Notes: a model not told the origin generated them from the letters alone. Positions 1-7,642 are shown, counted from the first letter of the stretch. The stretch is DNA of 8,369 bases from CAWBNS01 sp964445105 (GCA_964445105.1 CAYUJS010000062.1:1-8369), one strand, 5' to 3'. Program-made: numbers and translations.

Positions 1-2
1 TC

Positions 3-485
3 TACTTGGTCGCGGTCATGGACTGGTTTAGCCGCTACATACTAGCCTGGGAATTATCGAACACGCTAGATGACACCTTTTGTCTAGATGCCTTGTCTAA
101 GGCGCTGGAGAGAGGCTATCCGGAGATCTTTAACACTGACCAAGGGGCACAATTTACTAGTAAAAAGTTTACCAGTCGGCTAGAGGAGCGTGGTATCCGA
201 GTGAGTTGGGACGGGCGTGGGCGAGCACTGGACAACGTATTTATAGAGAGGTTGTGGCGATCGCTAAAGTACGAGGAGGTCTACCTAAACTGCTATGAGA
301 CTGTGCCCGAGGCGGCAAAGGGTATTGCGCGTTACTTAAAGTTCTATAATGAAGAGTGCTCATACTCATCTGTGGAGTCCCAAGTGAAAAATTCGCTTGA
401 AGAAAAACAAAGCGATCAGAAATCCTCTGGGGCGGGGAAAAAAAGAAATTTCGAGGGCCCTTCAGTATTTACTGGGGGCCTTTGA
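3..485 (+). CDS. IS3-family transposase OrfB, C-terminal part (5' end beyond the window)
   Basis: This is the integrase-like catalytic core (rve fold) that cuts and joins the IS ends. The reading frame is open to the left edge (Tyr codon at 3-5), so the TTG at 6 is an internal Leu and not a start. The DDE triad looks intact: first Asp in AVMDWFSRY, second Asp in FNTDQGAQFTS, and Glu in DNVFIERLWRSLKYE, with 35 residues between the second Asp and the Glu, as is usual for IS3 transposases. After YNEE the usual RPHSSLGY-like tail is replaced by CSYSSVESQ and then a Lys/Ser-rich tail of about 40 residues. This suggests some divergence at the C-terminus, although the frame stays open to the TGA at 483-485. 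The visible part could belong to an active enzyme; the N-terminal half cannot be judged. Confidence 0.9.
   Translation, partial: YLVAVMDWFSRYILAWELSNTLDDTFCLDALSKALERGYPEIFNTDQGAQFTSKKFTSRLEERGIRVSWDGRGRALDNVFIERLWRSLKYEEVYLNCYETVPEAAKGIARYLKFYNEECSYSSVESQVKNSLEEKQSDQKSSGAGKKRNFEGPSVFTGGL
454..482. other. Strong imperfect hairpin at the 3' end of the IS3 transposase gene
   Basis: An outer arm AGGGCCC pairs with GGGCCT(T), and an inner arm CAGT (463-466) pairs with ACTG (471-474) around an ATTT loop. The two arms are joined by a small asymmetric internal loop. The hairpin covers the last codons of the transposase. No T-tract follows directly on either strand: on the - strand a run of T begins only about ten bases later. 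It could act as a weak transcription barrier within the IS, but a classical intrinsic terminator is not supported. Confidence 0.35.
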
Positions 486-529
486 AAAAAGCTAAAACTT
501 GAGTTTATTACCTTATTCCCACCGTTTTA

Positions 530-555
530 GTGTCCAATATTTGGGGGTCACCTCA
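530..555 (+). repeat. Right terminal inverted repeat of the IS3-family element
   Basis: Read inward on the - strand, the end starts TGAGGTGACCCCCAAATA and continues TTGGACAC. This is the pattern found at the tips of many IS3-family elements (TG at the end, then GTGACCCC, an A/T run and TTGGACA). It lies 45 bases after the transposase stop, which is a normal distance. The left partner is outside the window, so the repeat cannot be paired here. Confidence 0.75.
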
Positions 556-1572
556 AGCAGCGATTCTCTATATAGGGCTGGCAGTCGTACTTTTCTTAGG
601 CCAGCTGCAGGCCTCTAAGGCAATGGGAGATCGCTTTATCGGAAAAGCCCTTTTTCCAGCGAATATGAGCCAGATTTATAAGAGACATAACATCATCTGG
701 GTTAAAAGTAGCAGCTTCTTCTGCCAACAAAGGCAACTCATCCACCGGTACAGACGCTAATTCCACGCTGAACTGAGTGAACACCTGCTATTTTTCGAAC
801 ACGACAAACTCATCCTACGCAGTGAGCTGGCCGGTGAGCAGGGGGCATCCATCGAAAGCTAGGGAAACATAATGAGCGTCATAATTCATGTAGGCAGTCA
901 AGTTCTGTAGCTGGGTCTGATCACTGGATTTTCCTCGGGGACAGTCGGACATTACCGCATAAGGCTCACGCATGGCTATCCAGGATAGTTACAGCGGGCC
1001 CTGGTCGCTGGAAGCTGCACAGCGAGCGCTATTCGTGAAATAATCCCTTTTACCAAACGGATATTCTTTTTTTGTTTGCATTGCCAAAGAGGTAAGACCT
1101 TCACGCAAGCTACTTGTTGTACTCGTCCAGCAACTTCACGCTGACTGGAACAAAAAGAGTCAGTCATCTCCTGCCACCTGCAAAGGATCCTTTGGCGTTC
1201 CGAAACGAAAGGACCCTCCTCTATTTTGGAGGCCAGCGGCAAAGACTCAGCTACGCTATCGTTTGCGCTCAGTTGGGACTCAAAACGATTTCTCAAAGCG
1301 TTGTCAAATAGGTAATAGATACCGACGATGCGCTTATCTGCAGGAACATCATGGTTGAAAAGGACTTGCATAAAGTTCCACTCGCGATCCGAACGTATCA
1401 CTTCTACTTTGCAAGGCACGCTTGCTGGCGCAAATGAAGCGATTTTAAAACATCTTTCGAGAAGCTCTGCAGAAGGCTTGAATGAGCTGCAGGGCGCAAG
1501 GCTGTCAGCCTCAAGATTCTCTGGAAAGGATACTTTTTATCTGTAGGGCTGATTCGTGAATTGGGTCTCCAT
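556..1572 (-). pseudogene. Decayed PARP-like ADP-ribosyltransferase gene with a TPR, truncated by the IS3 element
   Basis: The gene starts at an ATG (1572-1570), 9 bases after the upstream giant gene's stop, with AGGA 7 bases before it. Frame 1 reads METQFTNQPYR, then TAA at 1539-1537, then continues open through IYYLFDNALRNRFESQL and VKVLPLW to about 1084. That segment resembles the N-terminal part of PARP catalytic domains. The match then moves to the next frame from 1081 onward: PFGKRDYFTNSARCAAS, a TAA at 991-989, LSWIAMREPYAVMSDC, a TAG at 817-815, DEFVVFEK, a TAG at 790-788, then QVFTQFSVEL. These match the PARP landmarks FGKGIYF-x-SA-x-YA, LSW/REP and the C-terminal NEYIVY-x-x-x-QV block. 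The H-G-T motif expected after LPxW is missing, so a deletion accompanies the frame change. A TPR unit follows (NPDDVMSLINLAHIRWKKGF and onward), then TAA at 598-596, and similarity may continue to the IS junction. Substrate and host role are unknown; an effector role is inferred. The family assignment is motif-based, and the loss of function is well supported. Confidence 0.75.
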
Positions 1573-1579
1573 ATTCTTA

Positions 1580-1583
1580 TCCT
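1580..1583 (-). promoter_or_regulatory. Ribosome-binding site of the PARP-like pseudogene, overlapping the giant gene's stop
   Basis: AGGA sits 7 bases before the ATG at 1572-1570 and shares bases with the TAG stop (1584-1582) of the upstream gene. This points to translational coupling and one transcript for the two genes. It also supports 1572 as the ancestral start, although a TAA comes only 11 codons later. Confidence 0.55.
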
Positions 1584-4500
1584 ACGAGCTAAGCTGTTTA
1601 GAGACAAGCAAGGCGGTTTTCAGGTAGCGCTCAGCTTGTTGGTTGTTACCTAGGGCCTTAGCAAGTTCTGCTAGGTTTTCGAGGATATTCACAAGGCTGC
1701 GACGAGGGGTTTCTCCATAAAGCCGTTGATCTACCGCTAATGCCTGCTCGTAATAGCCGACAGCCCTTTCCGGCTTTTCTAAAGCCCTACAAGCGGCTGC
1801 GAGGTAGGTGAGGCATGGCAAAATATCGGGATGCATATCAGTGCCATGCTTTTGTCGTAAATCGCTGAGAACCGTCTCAAAAGAGGCGAGATCGGCAAGC
1901 AAACGCGCTACTTCTGGTTGACGCCACCGCACAGCCAAATCTAGGGCCGTTTCTCCATTGAAATTCAGCGCTGTTCGACTAGCTCCTCTTTCCAACAGGT
2001 ACCTGACGCTCACCTCGTGGCCATGTTTGGCCGCCCAGTGGAGAGGGGTATAATCAAATTTATTGACGCTCTTGGGGTCAGTACCCGCCTCAAGCAATGC
2101 TAGGGCAATCCCTGGCTTAGGTCTGCCCCACATACACCTATGGAGAGGATTTTTTCCATCGCTATCTGGCTGGTGGAGGGCCTTCAGCAAGCTTGTTTTG
2201 TCCGGTGCTTGCTTTAACAACTGTTGCAGCAGATCTAGATGTTCATTGTCAGCACAGAAATGCAGGCAATTTTCTCCTTCCGACGTAAGAGCAAACGGGT
2301 CGACCCCTTTTTCTATCATCAAACAAACGACTTCTATATTGCCTGTTTTCGCGGCTGTATGAAGAGCCGTATGACCAAGACCGTCCTTGGCTCCGTACTG
2401 CGCCAATAGCGATTTAACGCAATCCTTCCGCCCCCAATATGCGGCTACGTGCAGTGCAGTTTGCCGCCGCCGATTCAAATGAGCCTTCTCGTGAGGCCCT
2501 GAGAGATAGAAAGGTAGGATTAAATCGAGTAATTTCGGGGTTTGGGCACAGTCGATGAATCCCAGGGTTTCATCGAAACTAGGTTGATACTTTTGCCACG
2601 CTACATTCACCAATTCTGCCGCACGGGGGTGATAAAGGATCGCCTTCAGAATCTCTTTCTCTTGCGCTCTTCCGTTGGGAGCGATAGAAACTTGGCGTAA
2701 CTTGAATAGGTCCCTACCAAAGTTCTGCATTAGAATAGACCAGGGCGCAAACTTCGGGCAATTGCTAATGGCCAGCCAGCTCAAGGTTGAGCCACTCGCT
2801 GGGCCGCGCACTGCATCAAGTTGCACACAGTTTTCTACACGGAAGGTTTGCAAGCAGGAAGCGGTCAAAACTATTTCACGCAAAGGCTCGCTATCCGCGA
2901 TGGAAAGATAGCGGAGGGAGGGAAGTGCGAGCTTCACCTGCTTGAGCGAAATATTTTTTATAACGAGTTTTTTCAATGAACTGCCCTTCTCAGATAAAAT
3001 TCGCAAAAGCGACGCATCGAGCGCACAGTTGTGGAGCTCTAAAGAAACAAGCAAAGGAGAGTTCTTTAGAATTTGTTGCAGCGCGTCTTTAGTCAATGGA
3101 CACCCGCGTAGGCATAGATGCCGGTAACGCATCGAAGCGATTGCCTGAAGTACTTTCTTGCGCAAACGAGGAAGTATTAGCCCAAAATCGATCCCTGGAG
3201 AGTCTTCACCCGAGCCGTTCACAATCTTTTCATAAAATTCAAAAGAGGCGGGCTTACAAAACCCCTTGGTCTCCCCGTTTTGAAGCTCAGCTCTTAAGAC
3301 AGACAGAGAAGCATTTTCTTGTTGGATTAGCTCCCTGATCGCATTGAGCTCATGGATCGCCTCGGGTAGCAGTTGCGTTACCTCAGTTACAGAAGCGCTT
3401 TGGCGACCAAGTCCGCTCGGGTAATTTGAGGAGGCTGTTTTGGCCGGATCGAGCAAGCCGTAGCCTGTGTCCGGAAAGAGATTTACAAACCCCAAAATTT
3501 CTTCGCCTGTTAAACCGGGGGTAGCCAAAACCGCTTGAAGACGACGAAATTTCTGATAGATCTCTGCCACTACTCCTTTCCTGAGGCGGACCAAAAAACC
3601 CGCCCTTTGATCGCTGGAAAACAAATCGCATTGGAGCTGCTGCTGCTCAACTAGGTGGTCAAGCCATTTGGGCAGCAACTCCTCAGGATTCAGGGAACGG
3701 AAATAAGCCGCAGCTTCTGCGCAAATTGGCTGCGCCATCTGCGCTAGGCTATGAATAAAACATTGCACCGGTACGTCATTCACATCTAATCGCGTTCCTG
3801 AAGTAAACGCGTAGGCATTGTTGATACCGACGAGACGATAGCATCCGTTAGACAGCGGTTCCAAAAGCCAGTCCTCCGGTTTTGCGCCTCCGTGGTTCGT
3901 TAGCAAAGAGGCTAAGAAAGTCTGCCAGAAAGCGAGCGTCTCTATTTTTTCAAACTGCTGCTCTTGCTCTGGATGCGGGTCTCCAAGGTTTCCTCCTTCT
4001 ACGACCAAGGATACCAAAACGGGGTAGCTGCGTCCTTGGCAGTTCGTTATCTTCATCAGCTCGGCATGCGGGGTACTGTGCCCAACGAGTAGCTCCAGCA
4101 GCTTGTTTGTCGCGCCCTCTACCCACGGTTTCTCTGCCCACTGCCTAATCTCAAGAGCGTAGTCTCCAAGCTCCCCGGAAAAACAAATTCTAGCGGTGCC
4201 GTTTTTCCTTTTGGGACGGATATTACCCTCATCGTCGAATAGCTGGGCAACAAGTGGCTCCGCTAGAGCAATCGCCTTCATCGAGGCCCCTGCTAGCGTG
4301 CAAGCAGAGGCTGGCTGTTGCAAGGCCAGTGCCTCCATGGCTAGGTGCCAACGCAATTTGAGATTCCGCTCTTGTAAGTAGCGCAGCGCCGGTTGTAAAG
4401 CAGGTCGCTCAAGCAAAAAAGAACGAATGCTGCAAATATTGACAGAGCAGCCAGCACCCGCAAAAATAAGCTGTTGTGCCACGCGTTCGTTGCACGCTTC

Positions 4501-7500
4501 GATGGCAACGTCCAACGCCGTCTTCCCCTCTGAATTCAAACGATCAAGATTGGCGCCCTTTTCGATAAGATAGGCGATAAGCGGTTCGGCTTGCTCAGGC
4601 GCATGCTCTGCTAACGCCACCAGTTGATGCAAGGGCGTACACCCACGTCTATCGGTACTATTTACAAGACAATCGGGCTGATCGACAATCCAGCGAGCAA
4701 GTGCAGACGTTTCGACAGGGGCGCGGGTAAATTGCTGCATGCAGAGCAAAAGTGAGGTATGCCGCTCAGCGTCGTACGCTCGTAGGTCGGCCCCTGCACG
4801 AGCAAGGCACTGGACCATTGGAAGGTCCACGGCCGCGCAAGCAAGTAGCAAAGCCGTCTTACCCTCTCGCTCCTTGAAACACAACAGCGAAGACTTTGCG
4901 TCAGCTAGGTGCACTTCTTGCTCATCTTTCACCAACCGCTCTACTAATTTCAAATAGCCTCTTCCGACAGCCGTAAAAAAGAAAGAGCGCCTGGAAAGGG
5001 GATTTGAAGGTTGACCTGGTAAAGCCAGTTGAGTCGTTAACGTCGGGAATGCTTGCAGTGCTTTACCGAATAGGGCGACCTGCAGCTGGAGGGTATATGT
5101 ATGAAAAGGCAGCTGCTGGATCCAGCGTGCGACTATGTCAGCGGGCAGCTCCTCCGGTTCATCCCTGCAGGGGAAGCTTTCAGCAGCAAGCTGGATGCCT
5201 TCAACGGGCTGGCTATAAATTCTGCCGATAGCTTCTTGAAGGCTGTCCGATTGCGCCAGGAACTGCTCGTAAACCAAAGAGAGCTTCGGCTCGACGATTC
5301 CGAAAAGCTGTCTGTTCGTTAGCTGAGGAAAGCCTTGCAGGGCTTGATGAATCGTTTTGGCTTTTTCGTAAACGTCTAACACAAGCTCAAAAGATATTTT
5401 CAGAGGTATTTTTAAAGAAAGCGTCTCCTCCTCCACGAAATCGGTCTCCACAAGCACCTGTTGGCTCTGCAGACGAGCGTAACGCCTATTTTCCTCCTCC
5501 AAAGACGCCAACCAATCGGCTACCCACTCTTCAGGCGTCTTCACTAGGATACGTCGACGGATCGACTCACTAAATTTAGCATTCATGCCAGGCAGCAGGT
5601 AAATAACTGTTCTAATTCCCGCTTTAACCCGTCCCCTATCCGAAATAAAGGCTTTCTCAAATGCCTGATCGTTATCGATGGCTGTAATTTTTATAGTTTT
5701 GATACCGCCCCTATCATCTCTTTGAAGCGTTGCAAAAACATTGTCTCCCTTGTGGTCCGAGGGGCCTGTCAACAAAGAAACAAAAAGATGCGCGCTGATA
5801 TCCGCCGTATCACAGAAGCCAATGAGTAGAGGTAGACTCTTCCAGAGCTCCGCTGCAGGCTGATAGGGAAAGATTTCCCGCACCTTCCGAAGGGAACCGG
5901 CAAAATCAACGAGCTCTTTTACGCTCACCTGCCGTAGACCCTGTCTGGCGGACACAGTGGCTAGATCCAAGCATTGATATAACAAACCTAAAGCAGCAAC
6001 TAGCCCTGAGGAAGAGTGCTTCTTGATATGATCGCACAGGGCGGGGCCTACGTTAGCTAGCGCCTCCACCTTAGAAAATTCTTTCAGCCTTTTGTGAAGC
6101 GGCAGCGGATTTAGTATCCATTGAAACGCCTCCACCAGGCGCTCTGCCGCTTGCATCGGGGGAAGGTCGGCGAGCTGATGGGGCGCTAAATCCGGGTACA
6201 CATCTAAAATCGGCAAAATCCAATCCAAATCGAGAATACGCACAAAGGTTTCTTCGCCTTTATTTTGACCCAAGCTATTTTGTAAAAACTGCACAACTTC
6301 GGAAACCCCAAATAGCTCTTGCATCGACACACCATCGACCCCCAATCCAGCCTGCAGTACCCTTCCATAAGGCCTGTGCCGGCCTTCAAAAAACACACCG
6401 CTGATTTTTACCAAGGTAGTGGGGGCTGCAGTTCCTTTTTTTATGGTTGAGTAAAGGCTGTAAACTGCCAATTCCATCTCAGGGCGAATGTGATGCATCC
6501 CCTCGGGATTGGGTTTGTAAAAAACTCCTTCCAGGTGGGCCAATGCGCGGCCTCCTACCAACTTCTTGGCAGCTCTGCCCCTTGCATCTAGACAAAGGAG
6601 CGTACGGGCCACTTGCTGACTAACGCAAAAAAAGCCGCACCCGGCCCCAGTGAGCTGTGCTTTAGGCTCTAATAAAACCCCTCGCTCCTCCTCAGTTTTG
6701 ACCCCTTTTAAATCTTCGATAAAGTTCTGATAAGTTTCGATGACCACTTGCAAAGAATCGACCATCGCCTGGATGCTCTGTTCCTCACATCGTCGCGCCT
6801 CGTGCAACAGTGTCTTCCATCGGAAAACAATCTCCTCCAGCTCCTCCAGCTGAGCCTTTGGGGAAGAGAAATTTTCTCTCAACTGATGAGCCGGCGCGCG
6901 CAGTCCAAGGACAGCTTTCTGCAATTGCTGAGCGAGGGGGTTTTTGGCATCGGCATAAAGCAATTTTTCATGCAGCGTAGCGACAGCCGCACCGAAGTAA
7001 TCAGGCTTCAAGGTAGGAAGATTGAGTATTCGCTCATACAACGGCCAGATGCTATCCTGTACGGGAATAAAGGAGGTTCGGTAAAGTATCTTGGCTGTCT
7101 GTTCCGTGTAGACGATATGCTGCCTTAATACAGCCTCCAAGCGGTGGGCACCGCTCAGCTCTTTAACCAAAGTGATAAAGTTCCTTAAAAAAGCAATACG
7201 CTCTTGAAAATCTTCCGCTCTCAAACAAAATTTCGCTTGCAGCATTTCGTTGAGCTTCGCACAAATAGCTTCAATCAACCGCGAGCTTATAAAATTTTTC
7301 TCAACAGCTAAAAAGCGTATCTTTTTTTCTAGATCGGCAAGACTTTCAAGTGGGCCGTCAAAAATGTTTGCGGACGGGCCGGCGGCAGACGGGCCAGCTG
7401 AGCCCGCTATCGCCTGCCTGTGGTAAGCGGTACGGTAGGCAGACGCCTCTTGGCTAGGGGATTGATTGATGGGGAGAACCCTACCAGCTTGCAAAGAGCT

Positions 7501-7629
7501 AGGCGACGATGAGGAGGAAAGACTCAAATGGATGGGCACTGGCGAGGATGGAGGAAGGAAGCCTCGACGCTGCGTATTCAGCCACAGACCCGCAAGATCC
7601 GCTTTTGGTATTCCCGAATTCCATGCCAT
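1582..7629 (-). CDS. Giant kinase-like / ankyrin / pseudokinase / LRR / TPR protein, putative host-directed effector
   Basis: This is an intact 2015-residue protein, counted from the ATG at 7629-7627, which has AAAGGA 7 bases upstream. A TTG at 7689 would add 20 residues but has no such site. Domains, with approximate residues: Ser/Pro-rich disordered segment 25-85; helical region 95-310; kinase-like domain 310-690, with a candidate ATP Lys in GVFYKPNPEG (K372), alpha-C Glu in PEMELAVYS, a catalytic loop TGPSDHKGDN (D625, N630) and a metal-binding Asp in TAIDNDQAF (D652); helical tail 695-800; about five ankyrin units 880-1065; a second kinase-like domain 1125-1300 with degenerate motifs (TNHGGAKPEDW, GINNAYAF) and its own tail to 1400; a short coiled-coil-like helix 1420-1450; an LRR-like stretch 1500-1650; about six ankyrin units 1720-1918 (for example TPLHWAAKHGHEVSVRYLL); two kinesin-light-chain-like TPRs 1930-2010. 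The catalytic loop resembles PI3K-like or actin-fragmin-kinase-like families more than classical Ser/Thr kinases. No signal peptide or membrane segment is seen. Ankyrin, LRR and TPR blocks are protein-binding modules, so a secreted effector is inferred. Substrate is unknown. Confidence 0.9.
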   Translation of the reverse strand: MAWNSGIPKADLAGLWLNTQRRGFLPPSSPVPIHLSLSSSSSPSSLQAGRVLPINQSPSQEASAYRTAYHRQAIAGSAGPSAAGPSANIFDGPLESLADLEKKIRFLAVEKNFISSRLIEAICAKLNEMLQAKFCLRAEDFQERIAFLRNFITLVKELSGAHRLEAVLRQHIVYTEQTAKILYRTSFIPVQDSIWPLYERILNLPTLKPDYFGAAVATLHEKLLYADAKNPLAQQLQKAVLGLRAPAHQLRENFSSPKAQLEELEEIVFRWKTLLHEARRCEEQSIQAMVDSLQVVIETYQNFIEDLKGVKTEEERGVLLEPKAQLTGAGCGFFCVSQQVARTLLCLDARGRAAKKLVGGRALAHLEGVFYKPNPEGMHHIRPEMELAVYSLYSTIKKGTAAPTTLVKISGVFFEGRHRPYGRVLQAGLGVDGVSMQELFGVSEVVQFLQNSLGQNKGEETFVRILDLDWILPILDVYPDLAPHQLADLPPMQAAERLVEAFQWILNPLPLHKRLKEFSKVEALANVGPALCDHIKKHSSSGLVAALGLLYQCLDLATVSARQGLRQVSVKELVDFAGSLRKVREIFPYQPAAELWKSLPLLIGFCDTADISAHLFVSLLTGPSDHKGDNVFATLQRDDRGGIKTIKITAIDNDQAFEKAFISDRGRVKAGIRTVIYLLPGMNAKFSESIRRRILVKTPEEWVADWLASLEEENRRYARLQSQQVLVETDFVEEETLSLKIPLKISFELVLDVYEKAKTIHQALQGFPQLTNRQLFGIVEPKLSLVYEQFLAQSDSLQEAIGRIYSQPVEGIQLAAESFPCRDEPEELPADIVARWIQQLPFHTYTLQLQVALFGKALQAFPTLTTQLALPGQPSNPLSRRSFFFTAVGRGYLKLVERLVKDEQEVHLADAKSSLLCFKEREGKTALLLACAAVDLPMVQCLARAGADLRAYDAERHTSLLLCMQQFTRAPVETSALARWIVDQPDCLVNSTDRRGCTPLHQLVALAEHAPEQAEPLIAYLIEKGANLDRLNSEGKTALDVAIEACNERVAQQLIFAGAGCSVNICSIRSFLLERPALQPALRYLQERNLKLRWHLAMEALALQQPASACTLAGASMKAIALAEPLVAQLFDDEGNIRPKRKNGTARICFSGELGDYALEIRQWAEKPWVEGATNKLLELLVGHSTPHAELMKITNCQGRSYPVLVSLVVEGGNLGDPHPEQEQQFEKIETLAFWQTFLASLLTNHGGAKPEDWLLEPLSNGCYRLVGINNAYAFTSGTRLDVNDVPVQCFIHSLAQMAQPICAEAAAYFRSLNPEELLPKWLDHLVEQQQLQCDLFSSDQRAGFLVRLRKGVVAEIYQKFRRLQAVLATPGLTGEEILGFVNLFPDTGYGLLDPAKTASSNYPSGLGRQSASVTEVTQLLPEAIHELNAIRELIQQENASLSVLRAELQNGETKGFCKPASFEFYEKIVNGSGEDSPGIDFGLILPRLRKKVLQAIASMRYRHLCLRGCPLTKDALQQILKNSPLLVSLELHNCALDASLLRILSEKGSSLKKLVIKNISLKQVKLALPSLRYLSIADSEPLREIVLTASCLQTFRVENCVQLDAVRGPASGSTLSWLAISNCPKFAPWSILMQNFGRDLFKLRQVSIAPNGRAQEKEILKAILYHPRAAELVNVAWQKYQPSFDETLGFIDCAQTPKLLDLILPFYLSGPHEKAHLNRRRQTALHVAAYWGRKDCVKSLLAQYGAKDGLGHTALHTAAKTGNIEVVCLMIEKGVDPFALTSEGENCLHFCADNEHLDLLQQLLKQAPDKTSLLKALHQPDSDGKNPLHRCMWGRPKPGIALALLEAGTDPKSVNKFDYTPLHWAAKHGHEVSVRYLLERGASRTALNFNGETALDLAVRWRQPEVARLLADLASFETVLSDLRQKHGTDMHPDILPCLTYLAAACRALEKPERAVGYYEQALAVDQRLYGETPRRSLVNILENLAELAKALGNNQQAERYLKTALLVSKQLSS

Positions 7630-7636
7630 CTTCCAA

Positions 7637-7642
7637 TCCTTT
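7637..7642 (-). promoter_or_regulatory. Ribosome-binding site deciding the start of the giant gene
   Basis: AAAGGA lies 7 bases upstream of the ATG at 7629-7627, an ideal spacing. The in-frame TTG at 7689-7687 is preceded only by an A/T-rich stretch without a purine-rich site. This is why the ATG start is preferred. Confidence 0.65.

Larger units (their letters stand above)
1..555 (+). mobile_element. Right end of an IS3-family insertion sequence
   Basis: The element enters from beyond the left edge and ends at a terminal inverted repeat whose last bases are TCA at 553-555. It contains the C-terminal part of the OrfB-type DDE transposase. The left end and OrfA are outside the window, so neither the target duplication nor the full length can be seen. 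The inner flank (556 onward) belongs to a decayed gene on the opposite strand, so the element appears to have landed in that gene. Assignment to IS3 rests on the transposase motifs and on an end sequence typical of IS3-family tips; the subgroup is not determined. Confidence 0.85.

Noticed and set aside
530..760. 76-codon + strand open frame starting in the IS3 end
   Set aside because: It starts inside the terminal repeat and runs antisense to the PARP-like pseudogene's TPR; the composition is not protein-like.
596..784. A separate small TPR gene on the - strand with GTG start
   Set aside because: The same frame continues upstream through two TAG codons into clear PARP-like sequence, so this is the tail of one decayed gene and not an independent gene.
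976..1534. Programmed frameshifting or stop readthrough in the PARP-like gene instead of decay
   Set aside because: Several stops in different places, a missing core motif and an IS insertion together fit ordinary pseudogene decay; no slippery site or pseudoknot was seen.
6748..7128. Open frame of 126 codons on the + strand
   Set aside because: It lies wholly antisense to the helical N-terminal region of the giant gene, has no family motif, and looks like a frame shadow. The other + strand frames between 2063 and 7657 were dropped for the same reason.
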